A program made the position numbers and the translations under genes. A DNA stretch of 64,000 nt, taken from positions 47,514,856 to 47,578,855 of the forward strand of contig NC_060063.1 of NCBI RefSeq assembly GCF_020283565.1. Direction: 5' to 3'. The notes beneath the pieces were generated by a model. It was not told the DNA's origin. It made no database searches and saw only the letters and a list, made by a program, of their open reading frames with translations. The stretch comes from Trifolium pratense. Lineage: Eukaryota; Streptophyta; Magnoliopsida; Fabales; Fabaceae. Shown here in pieces: positions 1-10,447 of this stretch (position 1 is the first letter of the stretch; every line of letters starts with the position of its first letter).

Positions 1-857
1 CTCTAAGCAAAAGGGCGAAATTCTCAATTTGCAATCTAAGAGAGAATTGCGAAACAATTTCATTATTGAAACAAAGTTTGTTTCTAGTACACTAGATTAA
101 CCAAATCGCCGCCATGAAGAGAAAAGTAGAGGGACTATCCAAACCACTCCGCAACCATGACTACTTATGAAATTGTTATTTATTTATTTTTTTTTGAAAA
201 ATATACTTATGAAAATTGTTTGCGTACGGATTAAGAAAATTGCTTGTCAACCAAGCAAACTTAGCAAAGTGTAATTAATCTAACAAGTGAATCAACGATA
301 TGCTACACAACAACACATGTTTAATTGAAACTAATTAACGTGTGACACATGAGAAATTCAATCTTTATCTCCATGGATATATTATGTCACACATTTTATT
401 TTTATCTATGTCATCTGAGAAAGTCATACGTATACTACTTATATTGAGATAATATTGATTTCTTTCCTTCATTTCTAAACTATCAAAATATCTTTCCAAA
501 CGTAACATAATGAGATAATTTAAGAGAGGCATAGGCATATACAAGTTTACATGAAGGACAGCTAATAAAATATGGTAAATACATCCACATAGATTTATAA
601 TTTATTCAATGGTGATTGACTGATTTTGTAAAGAATGTACATATCTCAATGCATCTTCATTACTATAAAGCTCATATATGGAGTGTATTATCTGCATATA
701 ATTTCACAATGTTTTGGATATTGAGACAAAACATACGAAAACTACAATATCCTTCCTTCCTTAGCCAACAAATCAAGAGAAAATAACTCATACAAAAACT
801 CTAAAGAAATAGAGTACATGAGAATTAAGATGTTACTTCACATAAGCAACACAGAAT
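1..857. other. Intergenic, no gene recognised
   Basis: AT-rich sequence downstream of the broken NTR1 copy, with stops in all frames. The only small point is an ATG at 112 in a good initiation context (gccgccATGa) that opens just 18 codons. This could be the start of an unrelated first exon or chance. The part nearest 857 may be 3' UTR of the minus-strand gene. Confidence 0.5.
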
Positions 858-3196
858 TCAGCGTCTTTTACTAAGAGATCTATTATGTAACTCTAGCAAT
901 CGTCCAAGAGTTTCTGAAGACCATCTCTCCTCATCTTGGGCATAGACCTTTTGATTTAGAGAATCAATTATTATGCTGACATTGCCAAACCCATATATTT
1001 GATGGCCATTATGCATTCTACCAGGTTTAAGTTTGAACAGTAAACCATGATCCCGAGCATACGCTTCAATGATTTCTTTCACGCTCATTTCATTCGCACC
1101 ATCTGCACTGATATAGGCTGCTGCTTTCTGATGAGTCTCATATTTCCTCTGCTCACTTACCCTGATATAATAGCTTATCTTCTCCTTCAAACCAGGTTGC
1201 ACAACTTCCATGCCTTCAGCAGCCTGGTTCATCATAACAAGACCGCAATTGAGCTTGTATCGAATAAGTTCATTTGCCAAAAGTTCTTTTGGAATAAGTT
1301 CTTTCCAGCCCAAAAACCATTTCAAAACTTCATTAAAGTTAGGATTTGAGCACAACCAACGATACAAAACTGTAAGCCACTTGGTAAAGAAGATATCCAT
1401 CGTGTCAACCATCAGATGAACTGGGATAACTGAAGCCCAGCTCATTACCCAATAAAACTGATCAAGTTTCTGACTTGCCGGGTTCACTTGAAAGTCATCA
1501 GATACAAATACAGCCTTCAGCTTTGGTACAATAAAACGGTGCATAAGTTGTTGCCAACTATCAGAATCAAATACAGTCTTCCAAGGGGACAATATGGCAT
1601 ATGCAGAACCATCACTTGGATGCCACGCATCAAGAACAGTACTCAATTTGAAACGAATCGTCTGGTAGATACCCTCCAATTTGTGCCCTAGCATAGGTAG
1701 CCATGGATGCACCCATGTGTGGATAGGAATGGTCTCTTGATGTGGTTCCCAAGTACCAACTGCACTTGATAGTTTTGGCATGACTATGGTGTCTAATATA
1801 GTAGCAAGAACTGAAGAAGGAAGTAATTTTTCCCATGACTCCAAAAACCTTAGCATCGGCTCAGGATCCCGTGCATGCCAGGTATTGATACCAACTCCAA
1901 ACCAAGTGAGTATAAGGTGACGACGTGTCCCAAATATCAAAACAATCATCACCTTGAAGCAATTCCTTCCACTGTGATACCAACTCCAAACCATGAGAAG
2001 GATTTCGAAGAGGATCCCATCCTTGGAACACTCTGATAAACAAAGGTAGAGCATATGAACAAGCAATGCATGACAAGTTACACAACTTATAGTCCACAGG
2101 ATATCTTTTGTGCATGTCTCTAGAGCATTGAGCAAGGGAGTCCAGTGTTAATGTTCCTATGGTGTTCTCTTCTCCAACTTGGTCCAGCACATTCAATATT
2201 TTCTCATAATTATCCAACTGATTCTTTTGAAATGATGCCTCAACTTCCAAGTTCTCTTTTTCTTTTTTCAAGCTAAGTGCTATATCTCTCTCTTTCCTCA
2301 AATCACTATCTATCTTTTGGATGTCAGCTTCAGCAAACCAAACTATTAGTGCTACGTTATGCAACATTCAAATCAGAGAAATTTGTATACACTCGTACCT
2401 CTGGGCCCCGCATATCATAAATTTTCTGAACAACCTCTGAATCTTCTTCTTGCTTGCTAGCCAACAAATCTTCAGCAGTTACATACTCTTCTTTTTTCTT
2501 CTTCTTCCACTGCTTTAACCACGAACTTCCAACTGTAGGCTGCACATCTCCTACCGGTGCATTCTTCTTTTCCGTCTGCAAAGTAGGCAACGGCGTTGTA
2601 GTCTTCTTCGATTCATTAGATCTATTCAAAATATCAGGTTTCATAGCCTCAATAGGATTCAATATACCCTGCTGATTCGTCCCAAGACCACCACCAAATT
2701 TATAACCCATCTTCGCCAGAAGCTTACTTCCAATTCGTTTTGTATGATTCTCAAAAGCCCCAAAATCCAAAGATACCCCCTGACCTAGACCAGCATTCTG
2801 CTTCTGCGCCTTCTTCTTCTCCTCCAATCTCTCCTTCTCCCTCCTCATTGCTCCCTCCTTAATCTTCTTCCCAAACTCAGTAGGCAAAAAATCATCATCA
2901 CAATTATCATTCACATCAGATTCATTAGAACCAAAATTCTCATCTTTTTCTTTCAAATTATCATCAACATTATCTTGATTAGGCATCAAATTTAGAGCAG
3001 CAACAAAAATCAACGGTTTAGTGAGGTCCAGTTTCTTCGAAAAATCACGGTATTTTCTTCGCTTTCTACCGGAATACTCATCATCATCATCATCTCCAGA
3101 ATCCGCAAAAACTCCATAGAGAACATCCTCTGTGGTTTGATGTCGTTTCTCTCTTCGCTTTGGACAGTAGAATTGACCTTCAAAATCGTTCTCCAT
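858..3196 (-). pseudogene. NTR1: Broken NTR1/STIPL (TFIP11-family) spliceosome-disassembly protein
   Basis: Homologue of plant NTR1/STIPL, the G-patch partner of the Prp43-type helicase that releases intron-lariat spliceosomes in the nucleus. The ATG at 3196 opens GMENDFEGQF, followed by an acidic stretch, a Lys/Arg-rich stretch, a G-patch (about 2655-2745; IGSKLLAKMGYK...GLG) and the long GCFC-type C-terminal region with motifs such as [14 protein letters not shown]-like [16 protein letters not shown] and [14 protein letters not shown]. The frame is broken twice. Near 2357-2367 the N-terminal frame stops just after YTNFSDLN and the family's next dozen or so residues are missing before LHNVALIV. 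Near 1886-1910 the frame changes between YTHLV and GINTW, again with about ten family residues lost. The lost stretches do not look like introns because coding sequence is missing, not added. Codon conservation elsewhere is high, so decay is recent or the breaks are assembly errors. A copia LTR begins 171 bp upstream of the ATG. Confidence 0.85.
1886..1993. repeat. 19-bp direct repeat at a frame break in NTR1 copy
   Basis: The string tgataccaactccaaacca occurs at 1886-1904 and again at 1975-1993, identical over 19 bases. The 1975 copy encodes part of the conserved HGLELVS segment, so it is the original. The 1886 copy sits exactly where the reading frame shifts and family residues are replaced. 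Confidence 0.8.
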
Positions 3197-3366
3197 TCCA
3201 AATTTCAACAAACTGGGGAAAGCCAAGGGAGACGGCGGACGGTGTACGCAGCGGCGAATTTGTATACACTATAGAAACTCTTCTCAAAAAAAGATTTGAA
3301 AACAAGGAATAAAAAAAAGATCTTCCAAAAAATTAAAAAAAATCTTCGTATCCAAAAAAAAAAAAG

Positions 3367-3565
3367 TGTTATGAATAATATGTAATGAATGTCCATTATT
3401 GTGTAGGTTTTCTTGTCCCCTAATTGTGTCCTATAAATAGGACCCCTTTGTTACAATGTAATACACACCTTGAATAGAACAATACAATAGTCTATTCTCT
3501 CTTCTCTTTCTCTCCTTCATCTCTTCTTCTTTATTCTTGTTATTCTCTAGGAATAGTTCATAACA
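3367..3565 (+). repeat. Left (5') LTR of copia element
   Basis: 199-bp LTR beginning TGTTATGAAT and ending TTCATAACA, so its ends form a 9-bp inverted repeat. Compared with the right copy, the only difference seen is tctttatt versus tctctatt near the 3' end. Contains a TATA-like palindrome at 3428-3443 and a pyrimidine-rich stretch after it. Confidence 0.95.
3428..3443 (+). promoter_or_regulatory. TATA box inside a palindrome in the LTR
   Basis: gtcctataaataggac is a near-perfect 16-bp inverted repeat centred on TATAAATA. It is the likely U3 core promoter, about 120 bp before the LTR end. The same string recurs in the right LTR. Confidence 0.6.
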
Positions 3566-3583
3566 CGTTATCAGCACGATAAT
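3566..3583 (+). other. Primer binding site-like sequence
   Basis: Directly after the left LTR comes cgttatcagcacgataa. It is in the correct place for tRNA priming, and the ttatcagcacga type is common after plant copia LTRs. I cannot name the tRNA with confidence. Confidence 0.5.
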
Positions 3584-3746
3584 CTCTCCCCTTTCAAGAA
3601 AGGTATAGCAACAAAGGGAAGTGACAATTTTATTTTATGTATGATTTTTTTTATTCTATTCTTTCAGATAAATTTTTGTGTTCTTGTTTTTTTATATTGA
3701 TTCACAAACCTTCGATCCAGAAGTATCGTGGTGAAATTTTTGAAAT

Positions 3747-3924
3747 ATGAATCCTGAAGATTCATAGTGTGATAAAATTTTAAAATATGAATCCTGAAGA
3801 TTCATATTATGATGAAATTTTAAAATATGAATCCTGAAGATTCATGGTGTGATAAATTTTAAAATATGAATCCTGAAGATTCATAGTATGATGAAATTTT
3901 AAAATATGAATCCTGAAGATTCAT
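3747..3924 (+). repeat. Five-copy 40-bp tandem repeat with hairpin core
   Basis: The core atgaatcCTGAAgattcat starts at 3747, 3787, 3827, 3866 and 3906, a spacing of 40, 40, 39 and 40. Each core is a perfect 7-bp inverted repeat around the loop CTGAA, separated by an A/T-rich spacer (agtgtgataaaattttaaa type). It lies in the leader between the PBS and the pol relics. Confidence 0.95.
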
Positions 3925-5876
3925 AGATATAAGTAAAATGAACATCAATCCCTGAAGGATTGGATAAATAACTGATTGAATATATATTTGATCCGTTATA
4001 CAGTTCTTAAACAATTTTAAAATCAATTTGTATTACCCACGAATTCCTGAAGAATTCATTACGGATACATCTTTGAAGGATTGTACAATTAGATATATTA
4101 TAATATAACGAAGAATATGGATTATTCTTATGAGGATTGCATAAAGGATTATTCTTACATTATAACAATATTATATAGTTCCTAAAGAACTTAAAAGAAA
4201 AATCAAATTATTTCCTAAGAATTCCAGAAGAATTCAATATACATATCCATGGGATAGCTTTATCGATTTTTATAAAAATTTTGCAATCTACAAATTTCAT
4301 TGGATTTATTTATTTATTGTTATATTGTACAAAACATAAAAAAATTAAAAAAAAATGCATATCATACGCAAATTTTGCATGTATCATATTGAAAAGTATA
4401 AACAAATTATTTTTCATACTTTACCTATTCTATGCATATGCCAATTTTTTTTTCAATAACTTACTAATTAATATACGTTACATTATAATTATTATTATAG
4501 GTTACATTATAATTATTATTAATTTCATTATGTTACTATTTAATTTACATTATAAAATTTTATGTTACATTATATTAATATTAATAAAGATAATTGGAAT
4601 TTTTTATTTGACTGTGTTTATTATGTTTATCTAATTATTTGCTTAATTTTATTTGATGATAGTATCAATGATAAATGAATGAAAAATCATTCTCAAAAGT
4701 GAATGAAGTTGGATCCACTGATGTTACTATATTCCCAGAAGTGAATGTACCAACACACGATTACCATGGACAAAATTGTGGTTATGGTAGTGGTAATAGT
4801 CATGGCCGCGGAAAAAGTGGGCAAATTAGCAAAACTATTGAAAATATATGTTACATTATCTAGTTCCCGAAGAATTAGAAAAGAAAAAGGAAAAACCTTA
4901 ATATTGAAGCATCTTTTAATGATTGCTCAAAGAATGAAATTCCCTTGAAGAAATTATGAAGATCATTGTGATCATTATATGAAGATCACTTGTGATATAG
5001 TTCTTGAAGAATTAAAGCTTTAATATTATGATAGATTTCTCAAAGAATATGAATTTCCTTAACCACCGTTAATGAAAAATAATTTGTATAGTTCTTGTAG
5101 AACTTAAAATTCAATATTAAAGCATTCTTGTAGTATCGCTCAAGAATAATATTTCATAATCAATTAATGTTTATGAATACTAGAGGTATACTTTTTGAAG
5201 AACTACTGATTTAAACATTCATGAAAGATTGTAAAATTCTGATTTTCTCCAGCCATTCTAATAGAGATTTGTTGTTGAGTTCCTGAAGAACTAAATTTTT
5301 ACAAGACGATTAAAGTCCATATGATTCATTTGATCTTAGTATAAGTTGGACTAAAATTAAAGGAAATTAACAGAAAAAAATTATTTATGTCTCGTGAATA
5401 TGCTCCTGAAGTAGCAAATTTGAGAAAATAATTTTGTGAATACTTTGAAACGTTATTCACATTTGTGATGTGAAAGACTACATGATATATTTGAGCCTTA
5501 TTTATGTTGGCACGTTACATTTTACTAATTTTCTTTGAATACATTAAGTTTTGAGTTTATTTTATGTTGATTATTTTTCCTTAAGCTTTTGAATTGGTTT
5601 TTTTAATTATAATTATAATTCGGTTACAGTTTGCAAATATAAACTGATTTTAATTATTCGGTTACTTATTTAAATCAATTTATTGATTTTAATTCTAAAT
5701 GCTACTATGATTTCAAATAAAAATATAATAATAATTTAAATGTGACTATTTTCTTATTCCGCTGAAATCAACAGAAATATTTCTTCTAATTCTCATATAA
5801 GTAAATTATTGTTATTCATGAAAAATTAAAGATTATATTTTTTTTGGAAGGAATTAAATTTTTATATTTGGTATTA

Positions 5877-5877
<1 letters not shown>

Positions 5878-5914
<37 letters not shown>
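5878..5914 (+). repeat. 37-nt poly(A) tract
   Basis: An uninterrupted run of A inside the decayed copia element. No retroposon head or target duplication was found next to it, so it is probably slippage expansion or the scar of a lost retroposon. The length may be unreliable in the assembly. Confidence 0.85.
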
Positions 5915-5915
<1 letters not shown>

Positions 5916-6189
5916 AAAAATTGAAGGCTCCAGAAGAACCAATACATTTCTTATCAAAAGAAAAGGGAACCAATACATTGTATTGTATATTTTTAAGTCT
6001 TAAAGATTTTTTTTATGTTTGAAGGATATTCGCATAAATGAATATCCTATTGAAACAAGAAATGAATGAGATCTTGTATCTCTATACATTACGAGACATA
6101 TTATCAACATTTGCCTCTAGTTTGGGCCTTTGGGGTATATTTATATATATTTGTGCAATTGAAGCACATGTTCTTGTAAACCAGAAGTT

Positions 6190-8500
6190 TACAAATCATA
6201 ATAAGTTTGTAATTGGCAAGATCAGTTGGGTCATCTCTGATCTATTATGATGCGAAAAGTTTCTATGGATATGTATTGAATGGCCAGAAGTTCATTCAAT
6301 CTAATATTTTTTTGTGTATTACTAGCTCGCAAAGAAAATTGATAAATTAAGAAAACGAGCGTCTCTTATTTTTTAGAATATATATAAGGTGATATTTGTA
6401 AATCAATACACCGATCATGTGGACCGATTAGATTTCTAAAATTTGAATTGATGCATCAACCAAATGGTCACATGTATGTTTGTTATAAACTCACAACCAG
6501 AAGTTTGTGAGATTATTTTTAAGAGATCATTTTATATATATTATTCTAGAAAGTATTTGATAAATATCATATGTTAATTGAAATTTATACCAAACATCTT
6601 ATGAAATATGTTCATACAAACAAAAAAAATAATGGACCTGAAGATCCATTCTAAGTTATAGTTTGGAACATTCAAACATGTATGTTGAGATATTGAATAG
6701 CATCATGCCAACAAATTATTATATACATAAGCTCTCCCCTAATTTATTTGAATTTTAGTTTATAAACATATTTTCCCATATAAACATTTTTGGATGTGTT
6801 TGGCACGTTTCAATTGCTCCAATATAATGCATTTAAATGGGTAGTAAAAGAATATTGGGAAAATAATTTTTATATGAATCTCCAAAGTGAGCCAATAATT
6901 GGAGATTTTTGTACAGCTTTATGGGCTGATTATCAATTGGTGAATTAGTTTTCCCAATATTAGGGGGAGATAATAAGCAGCTAAAAATATGAACTAGAAG
7001 TTCAATTGAAATGTTTTGAAATAAATTAATAATTATTATTTTGATCCTCTTAGAAATCAATATGAACCAGAAGTTCAAAAGATAACTCATTTGCAAAGTT
7101 TATGAAATCAATCAACAGCTGCTAATGCTCCAATAAAAATGAATGTCCCTGTTGGACAATCTAATATTGCAAATGATTCCTAACCACGCGTGAAGCATGG
7201 TAAGCAAATCGGTTCCAAAGATAAAAATCCTCAAATAAGAAAAGGAGCTAAAAACAAAGATGACCCGAATGAGGATATGAAAATAGTATTTGACATAATT
7301 AATTTTCCAGTTCCAGAAGAACTTATCAGGTACCTGTAATTTACGAAAATATAGAGATCTCGACAAACTATGTCATGAATGGAATACGATGGAACCGAGA
7401 TGAAGTCAACGTTGACAATATTTTTGCACATAATAAAGCGCTATATATGTGATAAATGACAATGAGGATCATAAATCAAAGTCTATTAAGGATTATAGAC
7501 AATGAAATGATTGACTAAATAAGATAGACGCAATTGATACAAAATTAAACTAGCTTTGCAAAGCGAAATGTTTTTGGACCAGTAGTCCATTTCATCTGCA
7601 GATGGAGATAAATCGATATGAATAAGTTTTCAAGAGAAAAATAATAAAAACAAAATGTTTAGAGTTTGAATTGTTTATCAAGTATATTGATAAATGTCAA
7701 TCATTGATTTTCAAGAAGCATATTCACCTGAAGTGAATTCAAAAAATTAATTAAGTTGAGTAGCATATGAAATACTCAATTCATGTGAAATATGTGTTTT
7801 AACGTATTTTACTGGCTCACTTGATAATGATGATCCCTGAAGGATTTAGTTATATTTGACAATAAATTATTTATATCCGAGGCTTATATTAATGATAAAA
7901 TATCATCTAGACTCCCGAAGAGCTTATGAGATATTCTCATTTAAATTTATAATTTAAATAAGATTATATAGCAAAAGTATTAAAACAGTTTGACATTGAC
8001 AAATCTAATTTGTTGTATACTAAAAATGGTTGCAATGTCATTTGATGTGTCATGCCTCAAGAAAATGATGAACAATTTGAATTGGTCCTGAAGTACCATA
8101 TCTTAATTCAATTAAGCTCACTAATATATTTGCTATAATTTCGTAGTATTTTATTTTTGCCTATTCATCCAACCCAAATACTGAAGTAAAGCAAAACATA
8201 GAATTATTTATACTTTAAAGAAACAACAATATCATTCAATCATGTGAAGATTTTAGCACTACAACAAGCAAGCTGAGAAGATGTTTTTGTTGAGGATTGT
8301 AATTCAACACATACAAGAAATTCGTTGTTTTATTACAAAATGATGGTTCCTGCAACAACTCAACATGAAGATAATATCAGACGCATTGCTAATTTAGAGA
8401 AGAGTATAATAAAGAAGATATGACAGAATTTTCTACAAAGTCAACTTTTAGTAAAACTTTGGAGCAGCTAGTACAGAAGATTATTTGATTTTTCATCTCA
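6190..8500 (+). pseudogene. Collinear remnants of copia pol
   Basis: Short readable blocks occur in the order of a copia polyprotein but in different frames with stops between them. Around 6220-6300 is a pre-integrase zinc-region relic (LGH..SIMMRK). At 6830-6970 is an integrase-side block rich in family-like residues. At 7187-7260 is RVKHGKQIGSKDKNP, a linker typical of one plant copia lineage. At 7351-7440 is EISTNYVMNGIRWNRD. At 7555-7600 is AKRNVFGPVV, the start of reverse transcriptase. At 7970-8140 are VLKQFDIDK and a GPEVPYL-like relic. At 8210-8500 is an RNase H relic with an NH.KIL-type start and a DLTEFSTKS-like end. Most of the reverse transcriptase core, including the YVDD region, is missing. 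No function remains. Confidence 0.8.
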
Positions 8501-8693
8501 TGTATAATAATTGTCTTTATGAGGGGGAGATATAAATATGTTCTGCACTCTTTTTCCCTTCACCGTGGTTTTGTCCCACTGGGTTTTCCTGGTAAGGTTT
8601 TTAATGAGGCAGTTCACACACAAATGATGATGTACTCTTTTTCCTTCACTAGAGTTTTTTTTTTTAGAGAAAGAATATCCTTCATGGACATTC

Positions 8694-8702
8694 AAGGGGG
8701 AG
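8694..8702 (+). other. Polypurine tract of copia element
   Basis: aagggggag directly before the right LTR (8703) marks the plus-strand priming site. Similar ggggga tracts occur inside the element at about 6963 and 8521. Just upstream, 8540-8610 contains the conserved block tttttcccttcaccgtggt, also seen in the relic at 20590-20745. Confidence 0.8.
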
Positions 8703-8901
8703 TGTTATGAATAATATGTAATGAATGTCCATTATTGTGTAGGTTTTCTTGTCCCCTAATTGTGTCCTATAAATAGGACCCCTTTGTTACAATGTAATAC
8801 ACACCTTGAATAGAACAATACAATAGTCTATTCTCTCTTCTCTTTCTCTCCTTCATCTCTTCTTCTCTATTCTTGTTATTCTCTAGGAATAGTTCATAAC
8901 A
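8703..8901 (+). repeat. Right (3') LTR of copia element
   Basis: 199-bp copy of the left LTR with one visible substitution, followed by the target duplication aaaag at 8902-8906. Confidence 0.95.
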
Positions 8902-9131
8902 AAAAGATCTTTATATCTTCCATTTTTAAGAATTTATGGTTTTGTGCTTATGTTTATTTGTGCTTATGTTTATTATGCTTATTGTGTTAATTATTTTTGT
9001 AAACATATTTATTCAATTTTTTATGTTTCACAGACAAATAATGGTCCTTATTTATTTTTAATCAAAAACTATAAATTTATTAGAAATATTTAGGCTTAAT
9101 TGCATATTTAGTTCTTTATCTTTATTTTATG

Positions 9132-9314
9132 GAGTTGAGATCCTCTCCATTTCTTATGTTTTCCATTTCTTCCATTACCAAAGTTTTTAAATATTTTGGG
9201 GTGTATAAATGACATTTGGACCCACTTGATGTCACATTTTTGCATTTATATTCTCAAAACTATATAATAATGGAGGAAATGGAAAGAATTGGAAATGGAG
9301 AGGATCCTAACTCT
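9132..9314. mobile_element. Foldback MITE
   Basis: The left arm (9132-9178, gagttgagatcctctcca...) and right arm (about 9266-9314, ...tggagaggatcctaactc) are inverted copies of about 45 bp with a few mismatches, around a 90-bp centre. No coding sequence. A clear target duplication was not found, so the superfamily is open (Mutator-like is possible). Flanks 8907-9131 and 9315-9550 are plain AT-rich sequence. Confidence 0.75.
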
Positions 9315-9550
9315 GAATTTAAAGTTTTAAATTGGTCTCTTATCTTTTCTTTCGTTTAATAAGTTGGTCCTACCGTCAATTTTTTGAATAACGGTGACAC
9401 TGACAAACGAAAAACACACGTGCATTAACACCTGGATTTTTTGACACGTCATATGTCACCTCAATTGCCAGGTCATTTTCTTTAATTTTTTTTTATACAA
9501 AATTTTTAAAAATTCTTAATCTTTTAATTTATTTAAAAAAAAAATCAATA

Positions 9551-9801
9551 ATTCTATTTCAATAACCCACTTGGGATTGGTCGAGTGGTGTTGGCTTGGG
9601 CCCTTGGAGTATGCTCCTCTCAAGGTCTCAGGTTCGATTCCCACTGGTGCCAATTTCGGTGGGCTATGTCCATACAGAGCAAAAAAAACTCTGGCTTTAA
9701 ATGGGGCCCCCGCAAGTGGGCGGTGGGATTGGTCCCCTTGAATTAGTCGGTCCTAAGACCGGATGCCAAGTTTGCAAAAAAAAAAAAAATTCTATTTCAA
9801 T
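9551..9801 (+). mobile_element. tRNA-derived SINE with 13-bp target duplication
   Basis: The body (9564-9788) is flanked by the 13-bp duplication attctatttcaat at 9551-9563 and 9789-9801. It has a Pol III A box (ttggtcgagtgg, about 9578), a B box (ggttcgattcc, about 9631), a tRNA-unrelated part ending aagaccggatgccaagttt, and a poly(A) tail. This is the full anatomy of a plant SINE. It is not a tRNA gene: there is no acceptor stem closing the molecule. Confidence 0.93.
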
Positions 9802-9845
9802 TCAGTGTTGCTCTATAGCAACATAGAGTGAGTGAGAGAGGGAAA

Positions 9846-9959
9846 ATGGCTCAACCTTACCCTCTTTGTTCTTTCATCAATTCTTTCATCACACCCAAAC
9901 TTCCCAACTTCAATCATACATCCAATAAATTCAAAACTTTCTTCTCTTACTGTTCTGTA
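9846..9959 (+). pseudogene. Possible orphan first exon (transit-peptide-like)
   Basis: After a UTR-like stretch (agagtgagtgagagaggga), the ATG at 9846 opens MAQPYPLCSFINSF and continues Ser/Thr/Asn/Phe-rich, without acidic residues, for about 38 codons, like an organelle targeting peptide. At about 9960 the sequence changes to GC-richer LTR-like DNA and the frame soon ends. No matching downstream exon was recognised; 10450-10750 and 19826-20590 could be pieces of its first intron. This may be the start of a gene cut by transposons or chance. Confidence 0.3.
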
Positions 9960-10447
9960 CTGGGCCAAGAGCTGGCCCAATTACCCTGATGCCCGGAATT
10001 TGGGACACAACCCAATAAGGGGAGGTCTTCCCGACCACGTCAGCACATGACGTGGCCTCCACGACATAACGAGCTCGCGACATGATAAACACGTGATCTG
10101 CTTTCCAACCGCCTCTTCAGTCATTGAGCTTATCCATTACCCACATATAGTGGAACGGCTCCACCCAAGGAAGAGGCGAATAACCGCCTCCCCTACGATA
10201 CACGGACTATCTTGACAGTTGAGTCTATTGGGCCGGATCATTCCAGCCCATTAGACCAAACTTTGGTCCAGCGCCGGGGGCAACTATATAAGCTCTCCTA
10301 TATAGGAGAGCCAGGTATTCTATTCTTTACTCTCTCTCTTCTCTATAGTATCTCTCGTATTCTCTTGCTGACTTAAGCATCGAAGTGTCTGTAGGTACAA
10401 CCTCACTCTTGCTGACTTAAGATATCGAGCCTCTTTTTCATAATTCA
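9960..10447 (+). mobile_element. LTR fragment or solo LTR, Ty3/gypsy-like
   Basis: GC-richer than its surroundings. It contains a TATA box (actatataagctctcc, about 10284), a short stem (ctcctatataggag), a pyrimidine-rich transcript start region, and the direct repeat tcttgctgacttaag (about 10361 and 10407) followed by tgtctgtaggtac, a pattern typical of plant gypsy LTR 3' parts. No internal domain and no matching second LTR in the window. I could not fix the termini or a target duplication. 10448-10750 downstream shows no feature. Confidence 0.55.

Larger units (their letters stand above)
3367..8901 (+). mobile_element. Decayed Ty1/copia LTR retrotransposon with young LTRs
   Basis: Complete element with 199-bp LTRs at 3367-3565 and 8703-8901, ends TGTTATGAA/TTCATAACA, and a 5-bp target duplication aaaag (3362-3366 and 8902-8906). 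A primer-binding-like site follows the left LTR and a purine tract precedes the right LTR. The LTRs differ at only one visible position. The internal 5.1 kb has no long reading frame. It keeps collinear shreds of copia pol, including an LGH...MMR pre-integrase piece, a GSKDKNP linker, an EISTNYV block, an AKRNVFGPVV block, a VLKQFDIDK block and an RNase H piece. It also holds a 40-bp tandem repeat, a 37-nt poly(A) and many CTGAA/CAGAA-loop palindromes. It cannot encode its own enzymes and was presumably moved by a relative. Confidence 0.93.

Noticed and set aside
3747..3924. CRISPR-like array of palindromic repeats
   Set aside because: Spacers are nearly identical and the array sits in a plant retrotransposon leader. 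It is a tandem repeat, not a CRISPR.
4281..4634. 117-codon AT-rich open frame
   Set aside because: Low-complexity Ile/Leu/Tyr sequence in the decayed copia leader with no domain. Chance openness in AT-rich DNA.
9564..9640. tRNA gene from A and B boxes
   Set aside because: There is no acceptor stem or anticodon arm that closes, the boxes are followed by a long body and poly(A), and a 13-bp duplication flanks the unit: it is a SINE.
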